Below are positions 16,973 to 24,355 of a stretch of DNA of 41,456 nucleotides, piece after piece. A program made the position numbers and the translations under genes. Position 1 is the stretch's first letter, and every line of letters starts with the position of its first letter. Source of the stretch: a bacterium (GTDB taxonomy: Bacteria > JAJRZV01); assembly GCA_024275095.1 (NCBI GenBank), contig JAJRZV010000069.1, positions 1 through 41,456 of the forward strand, written 5' to 3'. Under the pieces are notes generated by a model. It did not search any database and was not told the DNA's origin. It saw nothing but the letters and a program-made list of their open reading frames with translations.

Positions 16973-18553
16973 TTATTCGCGACTTTTTTCGGCTACATTG
17001 TGAATGGGTATGAATATTCGAAATGTCGTACCTTTGGCTTTGCCCGATTCCACCTGTATTTCCCAGCGATTTTTATCGGCAATACGTTTAACAATGGCAA
17101 GTCCAAGACCTGTACCCCCGGGTCGCGTGGTATAAAAGGGCTCAAATATGCGACGCACATCTTTTTCAGGAATGCCCGGGCCGTTGTCAGTGACGCACAA
17201 CTGGGCGAATGAGCCGTTAACATTTACTTTGATGTTGATTTCATTACCTACCCCCGTCTCTACAATGGCATTGTGAGCATTGCTGAGCAGATTGTAAAGT
17301 AACTGTCGGTATTCATCACGCAGTGCGTATGTATTTACGGGTGTTTCCGGGTATTTGCATGTAATAAGCACCCCGTCGGTAGCGTAAATTTTCTGGAGTG
17401 ACTGAATAATCTCTTCTGTTTCCGCACACACGTCAAAAATTGTAGGTTCTGCCCTGTTACGGGGTCGTGAGAGGTGCAAAAACTGACGCAAAAGATTGGA
17501 AATTCTACCTACATTGTCCAGGATAATTCCCATTTTTTCTCTGATACTTTCCACGTTGGGGTATTTGTCTCTTAACAAAAGTTCTGCAGATGTACGAATA
17601 ATGTGTAGCGGATTGTTAATTTCGTGAGCCAGGCCTGCAGCTACTTCTCCCAGTGTACCCAGCTTTGAACTCTGGAGAAGTTCTCGGTAAAGTTCTCCGA
17701 TCTCGGTGAGGTCACGCATGACAGCCACGACATGCTTTTTTCCCTGGTAGCTTACAGGTTCAATAGAGACGGCCATTTCTCTGACCTCACCTGTTTGAGC
17801 AGTAATTCTTATTTCTTCCATGCCGGCACTTTTTCCTTCAGAAAGTACTTTTTTGAAGGCCTGATTCCAGCGATTGCGGTGGGCCTCGTTGATGATGGCC
17901 TCTACATTTAGGATTTCTTTTTCCGTATTGATGAATTTCCAGAATGCATGGTTTGCAAAAACAACCTTCCCGTGAGAGTCGATAAGGAGCATGGCATCTC
18001 CTGAGGTATCGACAACTATCCTGTAGAGTTCTTCTGTCTCTTCAAGGGCTTCCTTTGTTCTTTTTAACTCGGCATACTGCCTTGCATTCATGATTGCGGT
18101 GGAGGCGAAAGCTGCAAAAATTTCCAGATACTCCAGAGCATCACGTGAGAAGTTTTTTTCAGGACTTTTTCCAAATATTCCCAGTGCTCCGAATGGTTCC
18201 CCGCGGTGTTTGAGTGGTACAGCCAGCAGGGTTTTTACCCCTGCTTCCACATAAGCGGGCACGCTATCAGGATGCTCAGGATAGTTATCCAGCACAAGAG
18301 GCTGGTTCGTACGAACCACGTAACCAGCGACTCCACCTGCATTTTTCATGCGGATGCGTTTGATGTTTTCTGGAAGGTTGTAGAGGTACGGATAGAAGAT
18401 ATGTCCATCCGGGTCGAGAATGCCGATTGCTCCGGCATCTGCCCGGAAAAACTCAACAGCCCTGGTGACGATTTTTTCTATAAGGACCGTGTAATTCAGC
18501 TCCTCGAGTATTTCCTTTGATACCTCAAGGAGTTTTTGAAACCGAAGATCCAA
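16973..18553 (-). CDS. GAF-PAS sensor histidine kinase
   Basis: The protein has 526 residues with no membrane segment. An N-terminal GAF domain (about 15-165), a PAS domain (about 175-295), a HisKA dimerisation box with phospho-acceptor in GLAHEINNPL (about 310), and a HATPase domain carry the N box (LLSNAHNAI), G1 (DNGPGIP) and G2 (GGTGLGLAIVK). It resembles NtrB-type soluble kinases, and the GAF-PAS sensor suggests a small-molecule or redox input. No response regulator is in the window, so it is an orphan. The start is an in-frame TTG at 18553 preceded by CCGGGGA; no ATG or GTG alternative keeps the GAF domain whole. Upstream is the TAA-split small gene. Confidence 0.93.
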   Translation of the reverse strand: MDLRFQKLLEVSKEILEELNYTVLIEKIVTRAVEFFRADAGAIGILDPDGHIFYPYLYNLPENIKRIRMKNAGGVAGYVVRTNQPLVLDNYPEHPDSVPAYVEAGVKTLLAVPLKHRGEPFGALGIFGKSPEKNFSRDALEYLEIFAAFASTAIMNARQYAELKRTKEALEETEELYRIVVDTSGDAMLLIDSHGKVVFANHAFWKFINTEKEILNVEAIINEAHRNRWNQAFKKVLSEGKSAGMEEIRITAQTGEVREMAVSIEPVSYQGKKHVVAVMRDLTEIGELYRELLQSSKLGTLGEVAAGLAHEINNPLHIIRTSAELLLRDKYPNVESIREKMGIILDNVGRISNLLRQFLHLSRPRNRAEPTIFDVCAETEEIIQSLQKIYATDGVLITCKYPETPVNTYALRDEYRQLLYNLLSNAHNAIVETGVGNEINIKVNVNGSFAQLCVTDNGPGIPEKDVRRIFEPFYTTRPGGTGLGLAIVKRIADKNRWEIQVESGKAKGTTFRIFIPIHNVAEKSRE

Positions 18554-18568
18554 TGTTGTCCCCGGTGG

Positions 18569-18760
18569 TTAAAATATTTCCATCTCTTCCAGTGCTTTTT
18601 CCACCGACTGGAGCAGAACGGCAACATCCCCCAGGGAGACTTTCCTGCTGAAACTGACGATCAGCACATCTCGCCCTGTTTCTTCATCGCCTACCGATAC
18701 CCAGCGTTGCTGTGTTTTCTGGAAACCTAGACGTTCCAGGGGCCCACCTATGGTTTCCAT
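18569..18760 (-). CDS. Second piece of a TAA-split small gene
   Basis: The 63-residue open frame from the ATG at 18760 lies in the same frame as the preceding piece. The 15 codons between that piece's TAA (18808-18806) and this ATG are open and read as a charged amphipathic segment (DIYTDHEIEKHVENE). There is no good ribosome binding site before this ATG. The sequence continues as beta-strands (RWVSVG, DVLIVSFSRKV) and a closing helix. Together the pieces would make about 143 codons, similar in size to YbjN or secretion-chaperone-like alpha/beta proteins. No family is recognised. Confidence 0.5.
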   Translation of the reverse strand: METIGGPLERLGFQKTQQRWVSVGDEETGRDVLIVSFSRKVSLGDVAVLLQSVEKALEEMEIF

Positions 18761-18805
18761 TTCGTTCTCAACATGTTTTTCGATTTCGTGATCTGTGTAG
18801 ATATC

Positions 18806-19000
18806 TTATGTGATTACGGCGTCGCGTTTGTCGTAGGCAACTTCTACAACCATGTTGTCCTGGGTCAGGAAGATCCCCGAGGGAATGCTTCTCCCGTCAG
18901 GCTGCATCTCCCAGAGTTCCACACGATCACCCGAGATAACAGGATGATATTTTGTACCAGTCAATACCCTTTGCAGGGCTTTTGCTAATTCTTCAATCAT
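18806..19000 (-). CDS. First piece of a TAA-split small gene
   Basis: The 64-residue open frame starts with ATG at 19000 ([13 protein letters not shown], a helix), then beta-strands ([17 protein letters not shown]). It ends in an in-frame TAA, after which coherent protein sequence resumes in frame. A leaderless promoter sits directly upstream. It is the first gene of the kinase-queF run, divergent from rpoZ. It could be a genuine small gene followed by a second, or one gene broken by a nonsense codon. Function is unknown. Confidence 0.55.
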   Translation of the reverse strand: MIEELAKALQRVLTGTKYHPVISGDRVELWEMQPDGRSIPSGIFLTQDNMVVEVAYDKRDAVIT

Positions 19001-19010
19001 ACTGTATACT
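18982..19010 (+). promoter_or_regulatory. Promoter of rpoZ
   Basis: TTGCTA (18982-18987), 17 bases, then TATACT (19005-19010). Transcription would start near 19016, giving a leader of about 50 bases with GGAGG before the rpoZ ATG. It overlaps the start of the divergent small gene. Confidence 0.5.
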
Positions 19011-19037
19011 TTACTTCGTAGATACGGTGGTTATCAA
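19008..19037 (-). promoter_or_regulatory. Divergent promoter of the split small gene / kinase operon
   Basis: On the minus strand TTGATA (19037-19032), 18 bases, then TAAAGT (19013-19008), which ends 7 bases before the ATG at 19000. The -10 box overlaps the rpoZ -10 box by three bases, so the two promoters should compete. No ribosome binding site is present. Confidence 0.45.
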
Positions 19038-19064
19038 CGCCCTTTTTACAGGAGGTTACCCAAG

Positions 19065-19280
19065 ATGGCAAGAGTTACTATAGAGGATTGCCTGGAGAAG
19101 CTTAACAACCGTTTTCAGCTGGTGCACCTGGCAGCTCGTCGGGCCAAACAGCTGATAACAGGGGCCCGACCTCTTGTAGAAAACAAGGATAATAATAAAG
19201 AAATTGTACTTTCTCTTAGAGAAATTGCAGCAGGCAAGGTGCTGCCTCGCGAAGAAGAAGACGAAGGGGAAACGTTTTAA
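19065..19280 (+). CDS. rpoZ: RNA polymerase omega subunit
   Basis: The 71-residue protein begins [30 protein letters not shown] and continues [16 protein letters not shown], which is diagnostic of omega. It helps assemble RNA polymerase and forms part of the ppGpp site in many bacteria. GGAGG lies upstream of the ATG at good spacing. The (p)ppGpp synthetase gene follows, a common and functionally sensible pairing. Confidence 0.96.
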   Translation: MARVTIEDCLEKLNNRFQLVHLAARRAKQLITGARPLVENKDNNKEIVLSLREIAAGKVLPREEEDEGETF

Positions 19281-19333
19281 CCTCTTATACCCGCAGGTCC
19301 CGTTTCGCTTTCTGTTGAGTGAAATAAACACAG

Positions 19334-19387
19334 TTGACACGTATGGGTACGTGCCTGTTTTAAAGTTGTTTTTTGTGGCAATATATC
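19334..19387 (+). promoter_or_regulatory. Promoter and palindrome region upstream of the (p)ppGpp enzyme gene
   Basis: TTGACA lies at 19334-19339. A perfect inverted repeat, CACGTA (19338-19343) and TACGTG (19348-19353), overlaps it, as an operator would. Closer to the gene, TTTAAA (19359-19364), 17 bases and TATATC (19382-19387) end 4 bases before the ATG. There is no ribosome binding site. Which -35/-10 pair is used cannot be decided by eye. Confidence 0.4.
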
Positions 19388-19391
19388 TAAC

Positions 19392-21530
19392 ATGAGACTT
19401 GAAGATGTACTCGAAAAGGTAAGAATGTACCGCAAAGAAGCGGATCTTGATGTAATAAAAAGAGCCTATATTTTTGCGGCACTTCACCACGGAGCGGATA
19501 AAAGACGCTCCGGCGAACCATTTATCGTGCATCCCCTGGAGGTCGCAGGAATTCTTGCTGATATGAAGTGTGATGAGGTTACTGTAGCTACCGGGCTGCT
19601 TCATGATGTCGTGGAAGATACCAGCATCACCACCGAGGACATCAGAAAGTATTTTGGCGATGAAATCGCTTTTCTGGTTGATTCTGTGACGAAAGTAGAA
19701 AGTGTGGCTTTTCAATCCCGCGAGGAAAAACAGGCGGAAGCTATACGCAAGGTGCTTTTGGCCATGGCGCGTGATGTAAGGGTGATTCTGGTTAAGCTTT
19801 CCGACAGACTTCACAACATGCGCACCATTATGTACCTGAACGAGGATAAAAGGCGTGCTGTAGCAGAGGAGACCTTGGAGGTTTATGCGCCTCTGGCTCA
19901 CAGGTTAGGTATTTACTGGCTGAAGACCGAGCTGGAGGACCGGGCTTTCGAGGTGCTCAGACCCGAAGAATACGCAGAAATTTCGAAAAAGATCAATTCA
20001 TTGAAGAAAGAAAAAGAAAAGTATATTCAGGAAATGTGTTCCAGAATTCAGTCCATTTTGAAAAGGGAAGGGATTAAATGTGAAGTGCAGGGACGATTTA
20101 AAAGTCCTTATTCCATTTACAGAAAGATGTTGAGGGATAACCTCACCTTTGAAGAGGTGTACGATGTTATCGCATTTCGGGTGCTTGTGGACACCGTAAG
20201 GGATTGCTATTCGGCTCTCGGGGTCATACACCTGAATTTCAAGCCCATTTTTGAGAGATTTCGTGATTATATCAGCCGTCCCAAACCAAACAATTACAGG
20301 TCACTTCATACCACTGTGGTGGGCGAAGACGGACAGAAAATGGAAATTCAGATCAGGACTTACGAGATGCACCGTGAAGCCGAGGAGGGTGTTGCTGCCC
20401 ACTGGACGTATAAGGAAGGAAAGGGACGCCCTGAAGAATTGCAGATTTATGCATGGTTAAGAAGGCTCCTGGAAATGAGGGAAGGATCAACCGACCCCGT
20501 CCGGTTTGTTTCTGATGTGAAGGAGGAACTCTTTTCTGATCAGGTGTTTGTGTTTACACCCAAAGGAGACGTGGTGGAACTTCCCAGAGGAGCCACACCT
20601 GTAGATTTTGCTTATGCTATTCACACTGAGGTTGGACACAGGTGCATTGGGGCTGAAGTTAACGGCCGCATGGTGCCTCTTGATACCCCGCTGGAGGTGG
20701 GTGATCGTGTGAGAATTATCACCGGAAAGGAACCTAATCCCAAAAAGGCATGGCTCGCCTTTGTAAAAACGGGCCGGGCACGTTCAAAAATCAGGGCATG
20801 GATTAACGCAAAGGAAAGGGAAGGCCTGATCAGGGTTGGTCGCTCCTTGCTTGTTAAAGATTTAAAGAAAAGATTGCGCAAATTTAAAAAGAGCGAGATG
20901 GAAAAGAATATAGAAGAGGTGGCTCATGAAATGGGGTTTAAGGACGTGAGCGGCTTTTACGCAGCCATTGGAGCTGGAAAGATCTCTATTCATACAGTGT
21001 TACATAGATTGTTGCCGAAAGAAGGTGCCGAAGAAGCGGGGGCAAAAGAAAAACAGCCTTCCTTGCGCACTCTTATACAGCGATGGAGTGACGGCAGAAG
21101 CGAAATTATTGTCGACGGCATGACCGACGTGTATGCCAGGTTTGCGAGGTGTTGTAATCCTTTGCCAGGAGAACCCATAGTTGGCCATGTGTCCGTAGGT
21201 AGAGGACTGGTCATTCATTCCGCGCGTTGCAGTCGAATAGAAGCTGTACCAGAGGAGAGATTGGTGCCGGTGCGATGGGGCATTAAGGAAGGCACCCCTC
21301 GCAAAACAAAACTTAAAATTTACTGTGAAGACAGACCAGGTGTGCTTGCTTCTATTTCTCATGCTATTTCCAAGGAAAATATTAATATTTCTGATGTGTC
21401 ATCACGTGCAGTAATGACTGGCAGGGTGCTCATTTCTTTAAGCATAGAGGTTGTTAATTTTCAGCAGTTGAGAAAGATTCTTAAAACTGTAGAGATGACC
21501 AAGGGGGTGTTAAATGTGCAGAGGGTTTGA
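19392..21530 (+). CDS. Bifunctional (p)ppGpp synthetase/hydrolase, RelA/SpoT family
   Basis: The 712-residue long-form Rsh enzyme makes and degrades the stringent-response alarmone. An HD hydrolase domain has HPLEVAGIL and LLHDVVEDT, with VKLSDRLHNMRT, so hydrolysis looks intact. The synthetase domain has YDVIAFRV and PKPNNYRSLHTTV. TGS (VFTPKGDVVELPRGATPVDFAYAIH), a zinc-finger-like CCNP region (ARCCNPLPGEPIVGHVS) and a C-terminal ACT domain follow. Length and order match SpoT/Rel proteins of bacteria with a single Rsh. The ATG has no ribosome binding site and a -10 box lies almost adjacent. Confidence 0.96.
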   Translation: MRLEDVLEKVRMYRKEADLDVIKRAYIFAALHHGADKRRSGEPFIVHPLEVAGILADMKCDEVTVATGLLHDVVEDTSITTEDIRKYFGDEIAFLVDSVTKVESVAFQSREEKQAEAIRKVLLAMARDVRVILVKLSDRLHNMRTIMYLNEDKRRAVAEETLEVYAPLAHRLGIYWLKTELEDRAFEVLRPEEYAEISKKINSLKKEKEKYIQEMCSRIQSILKREGIKCEVQGRFKSPYSIYRKMLRDNLTFEEVYDVIAFRVLVDTVRDCYSALGVIHLNFKPIFERFRDYISRPKPNNYRSLHTTVVGEDGQKMEIQIRTYEMHREAEEGVAAHWTYKEGKGRPEELQIYAWLRRLLEMREGSTDPVRFVSDVKEELFSDQVFVFTPKGDVVELPRGATPVDFAYAIHTEVGHRCIGAEVNGRMVPLDTPLEVGDRVRIITGKEPNPKKAWLAFVKTGRARSKIRAWINAKEREGLIRVGRSLLVKDLKKRLRKFKKSEMEKNIEEVAHEMGFKDVSGFYAAIGAGKISIHTVLHRLLPKEGAEEAGAKEKQPSLRTLIQRWSDGRSEIIVDGMTDVYARFARCCNPLPGEPIVGHVSVGRGLVIHSARCSRIEAVPEERLVPVRWGIKEGTPRKTKLKIYCEDRPGVLASISHAISKENINISDVSSRAVMTGRVLISLSIEVVNFQQLRKILKTVEMTKGVLNVQRV

Positions 21531-21540
21531 CTTAGGAGGT

Positions 21541-21732
21541 TTAAGCAGATTTGGTTACAAGTCCCTTTTTAATACAGGCGGTGCACACTCTCATGCGCCT
21601 CACCTTTCCATTGACGAGAACTCGGATTTTTTTTACATTTGGTCGGAATTTTCTGGATGAGCGCTTGTTAGAATGACTCACACGGTTACCAAACACCACC
21701 GATTTTCCACACACTTCACATCTGTACGCCAT
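21541..21732 (-). CDS. rpmB: 50S ribosomal protein L28
   Basis: The 63-residue protein begins MAYRCEVCGK and continues SVVFGNRVSHSNKRSSRKFRPN, the L28 signature. It carries CxxC pairs (CEVC and CTAC), so it is the zinc-binding form. The ATG at 21732 follows CAGGAGG and is preferred over an in-frame start further out. It is encoded alone, opposite to its neighbours, with only 10 bases between its stop and the Rsh stop. Confidence 0.97.
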   Translation of the reverse strand: MAYRCEVCGKSVVFGNRVSHSNKRSSRKFRPNVKKIRVLVNGKVRRMRVCTACIKKGLVTKSA

Positions 21733-21757
21733 TTCCAGCCTCCTGAAACTGGGCAGC

Positions 21758-21786
21758 ATGATAAAAGGCATAACTTTTTTTGTCAA
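21758..21786 (-). promoter_or_regulatory. Strong promoter of rpmB
   Basis: On the minus strand a perfect TTGACA (21786-21781), 17 bases and TATCAT (21763-21758; five of six consensus bases). It is the best sigma-70-type match seen in the window, with a leader of roughly 20 bases that carries GGAGG. Confidence 0.65.
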
Positions 21787-21796
21787 GGAAGAACGA

Positions 21797-22810
21797 ATGA
21801 ACGGAAGTAAAAAAGTCATTGGTGTGCTTGGTGGTGGTTCGTGGGGCACAGCCCTTGCCCAGCTCGCTGCAAATAATGGTTATCGTGTAATAATGTGGTG
21901 TTATGAACCCGATGTTGCAGAGTCTATCAATAAGAACAAAGAGAACTACCGTTATCATCCTGGAATAAAACTCAGTGATAATATTCATGCGACACTGGAG
22001 GTGGCCGAGGCTGTTGAGGGGATGGAAATTATCGTATCGGCCGTGCCTTCTTTTGCAGTACGAGAAATATGGGATCGGGCCAAAGGGTATGTAAGCGAAA
22101 AGGCCGTTGTTGTGAGTGCGACGAAGGGTATAGAAGAAGACACATTGATGCGCATGAGTGAGGTTATACTTCAGGTCACTGGAGAAAATACGCGTGTTGC
22201 TGTGCTTTCAGGTCCCAGTTTCGCCAAGGAGGTTATCAGAGGCCTGCCGGCTGCTGTGACCGTAGCTTCTTCTCATGAAGATGCTTCTCGGCTCGCGTGC
22301 GAGGTATTTCACTCATCACGCTTCCGTACATATATTCATCACGACGTTGCCGGCGTAGAAATTGGAGGTGCAATTAAAAATGTGATGGCAATAGCTGTGG
22401 GGCTTTCAGACGGTCTGGGTTTTGGACTGAATACGCGTGCTGCATTGATTACACGGGGCCTGCATGAAATCATGCGTCTTGGAGTGAAGATTGGTGCTGA
22501 TCCTGTAACCTTTTCAGGACTTTCAGGTATGGGCGATCTGGTCCTCACAGCCACAGGTGACCTGAGTCGAAACAGGCGTGTGGGGTTGGGGCTTGCCAGG
22601 GGTAAAAAACTTGAACAGGTATTGAAAGAATTGGGGGAAGTGGCAGAAGGGGTAAAAACAGCACCTGTTGCACTGGCTCTGGCATCCAAATACAATGTGG
22701 AAATGCCTATAACCCGAGAGGTAAATGCGATCTTGTTTGAGGGAAAGGACCCGGTTTCTTCTGTGAAGGATTTGATGACAAGAGAAATGAAAACAGAAGT
22801 GTACTGGTAA
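21797..22810 (+). CDS. gpsA: Glycerol-3-phosphate dehydrogenase [NAD(P)+]
   Basis: The 337-residue cytoplasmic enzyme reduces dihydroxyacetone phosphate to sn-glycerol 3-phosphate for phospholipids. The nucleotide-binding GVLGGGSWGTALA is near the N-terminus. LSGPSFAKEV, the catalytic-lysine region GAIKNVMAIAVGL, and GLSGMGDLVLT followed by SRNRRVG are all present. Starts upstream of ATG 21797 would overlap the rpmB promoter; AAGGAAG precedes the chosen start. The unknown helical gene follows 6 bases later. Confidence 0.97.
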   Translation: MNGSKKVIGVLGGGSWGTALAQLAANNGYRVIMWCYEPDVAESINKNKENYRYHPGIKLSDNIHATLEVAEAVEGMEIIVSAVPSFAVREIWDRAKGYVSEKAVVVSATKGIEEDTLMRMSEVILQVTGENTRVAVLSGPSFAKEVIRGLPAAVTVASSHEDASRLACEVFHSSRFRTYIHHDVAGVEIGGAIKNVMAIAVGLSDGLGFGLNTRAALITRGLHEIMRLGVKIGADPVTFSGLSGMGDLVLTATGDLSRNRRVGLGLARGKKLEQVLKELGEVAEGVKTAPVALALASKYNVEMPITREVNAILFEGKDPVSSVKDLMTREMKTEVYW

Positions 22811-22816
22811 GAGAGG

Positions 22817-24286
22817 ATGGAAGGTAAAAAAATCTTGCAGGTGGATACCGGGAGTGAAAACTCCTATCAATTAAGGGAGAAGTGGCTTGAGGTCCTTCCT
22901 CTTGAGGATAAGGATGCCAAACTTTTCGAGCTTGAAATGTTGTTGAGGGGAATGGATCGCTTTTTCAACGTGAGAAATCTTCCTATTGCAGATTTGGAAA
23001 ATGTGGTGCTCAGAAATTTTCACAACGAAATGAAGGTTGTGGTCATGGGGATTGACAGGTGCATTCTTCTGCTCAAGTCACTTTTGCCACCGGAAGATGC
23101 AAATGTATTCAACTTTCAGATGTATCTCGAAAACTCCCTCTTGATAGATTATGCAAGAGATAAGTTTATTCTGAATAACCTGCGCCAGACTCATCCAAGA
23201 GAAAGCCTCTATCTCATGTTGCTGGCTTTTATTAATTTTTCGGTCATTCTCAAAGCCCTTCTTAATCTCAAACATATCTCCTACATGGCTTTTCATCATA
23301 CAGGTCAGATTGTTTCCCGTGAGATCGCCATCAATCGTTTTTTCAATCCGATGGAGATGCCCGCATTTTCTCCCAGATATGACAAGATCACCATTCCCGA
23401 GTTGAAGAAAGCTGTTGCACGCATTAAGAATTCGAAGGTTCGCTCTACTTATTCTATTATTATACTTGCTCTTCTTCGCTCACTCAGGTACCTGGAACAT
23501 GTGAATCCAGACGTCAATTCAAAAGATCATTTAAGATTTTACACACTTATATTTTCGCTTTTGCGTTCAGAGATCGAGTCGCTGGTGAAGTTTATAGAAG
23601 GTGAGGGTGCCAGGAGGATTAAAGAGGCGGGTATCTCTGAAGATGAACGGACTGAGCACCTGGAGCGTTTTGATTCCGTGGCATTTCAGATCGACATCGA
23701 ATCCAAAAAAGTGTACAGGCAGGTGCTCAGGGACATACTTGAGGTGAGCAGCCTTAATCGCCTGCGGAGTATGGTGGAAAGCGCAAAAGGTATTCTCAGA
23801 AACATTCTCGAACAATCGGTGGTGTTGCTTGCCCACGGGCTGGATGAGAACATTGATGGAAGGGTTATTTTTCCTGATTTTATTCCGAGGTTTGAGCAGT
23901 CGGTAAGGCTGCGCGAGGATATTTTTATTTTTATCAAGATTCTCGAGGCGGTGGAAAGGTCGTTAGACGGGGCAAAGGATGCGGAGATACCACGCAGGCG
24001 GATACTCAGTGTAATAAACGATTATATTTCCTACTTTATGAATCTCAGTTTCAATTATGTCAGGTATTCTGATTCGGAAGAGTTCATAGACTTTTTCAAC
24101 TATGTCAGCAGTTTAAAAAAGTCGGACCTCGAAGAAAAGCGAAAGTTCAACGAATTCAGGTTTAAAGTACACGTGTTTAAAACTTTTCTTGAGACCACCT
24201 TGGGTTTGATTAATAACCGTGCGGAACTTTCCGGTGTTCCTATTGATCAGGAACACGCCATGGAAATATACAGGCAATTTCTCTGA
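22817..24286 (+). CDS. Helical protein of unknown function
   Basis: The 489-residue, mostly alpha-helical protein is rich in charged residues, with no signal peptide, no clear membrane segment and no motif I recognise. Hydrophobic helices such as SLYLMLLAFINFSVILKAL and repeated RSLRYLEHVN-like or FIKILEAVERSL-like helices suggest a scaffold or tandem-repeat fold. It starts 6 bases after gpsA. An AGAGG lies directly against the ATG, so the exact start is uncertain. It lies immediately upstream of mfd, in the same frame, but the TGA between them separates unrelated proteins. Confidence 0.75.
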   Translation: MEGKKILQVDTGSENSYQLREKWLEVLPLEDKDAKLFELEMLLRGMDRFFNVRNLPIADLENVVLRNFHNEMKVVVMGIDRCILLLKSLLPPEDANVFNFQMYLENSLLIDYARDKFILNNLRQTHPRESLYLMLLAFINFSVILKALLNLKHISYMAFHHTGQIVSREIAINRFFNPMEMPAFSPRYDKITIPELKKAVARIKNSKVRSTYSIIILALLRSLRYLEHVNPDVNSKDHLRFYTLIFSLLRSEIESLVKFIEGEGARRIKEAGISEDERTEHLERFDSVAFQIDIESKKVYRQVLRDILEVSSLNRLRSMVESAKGILRNILEQSVVLLAHGLDENIDGRVIFPDFIPRFEQSVRLREDIFIFIKILEAVERSLDGAKDAEIPRRRILSVINDYISYFMNLSFNYVRYSDSEEFIDFFNYVSSLKKSDLEEKRKFNEFRFKVHVFKTFLETTLGLINNRAELSGVPIDQEHAMEIYRQFL

Positions 24287-24355
24287 ACTGCGAAGGGTGC
24301 GTCACTGCCTGCAGTCCAATCGGTACTTGCGGATACGTTTTCTGGATGTTCACTT

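Noticed and set aside
19056-19901. 281-codon open frame antisense to rpoZ and the (p)ppGpp gene
   Set aside because: It lies opposite two certain genes, has no recognisable domain and no ribosome binding site, so it is a shadow frame.
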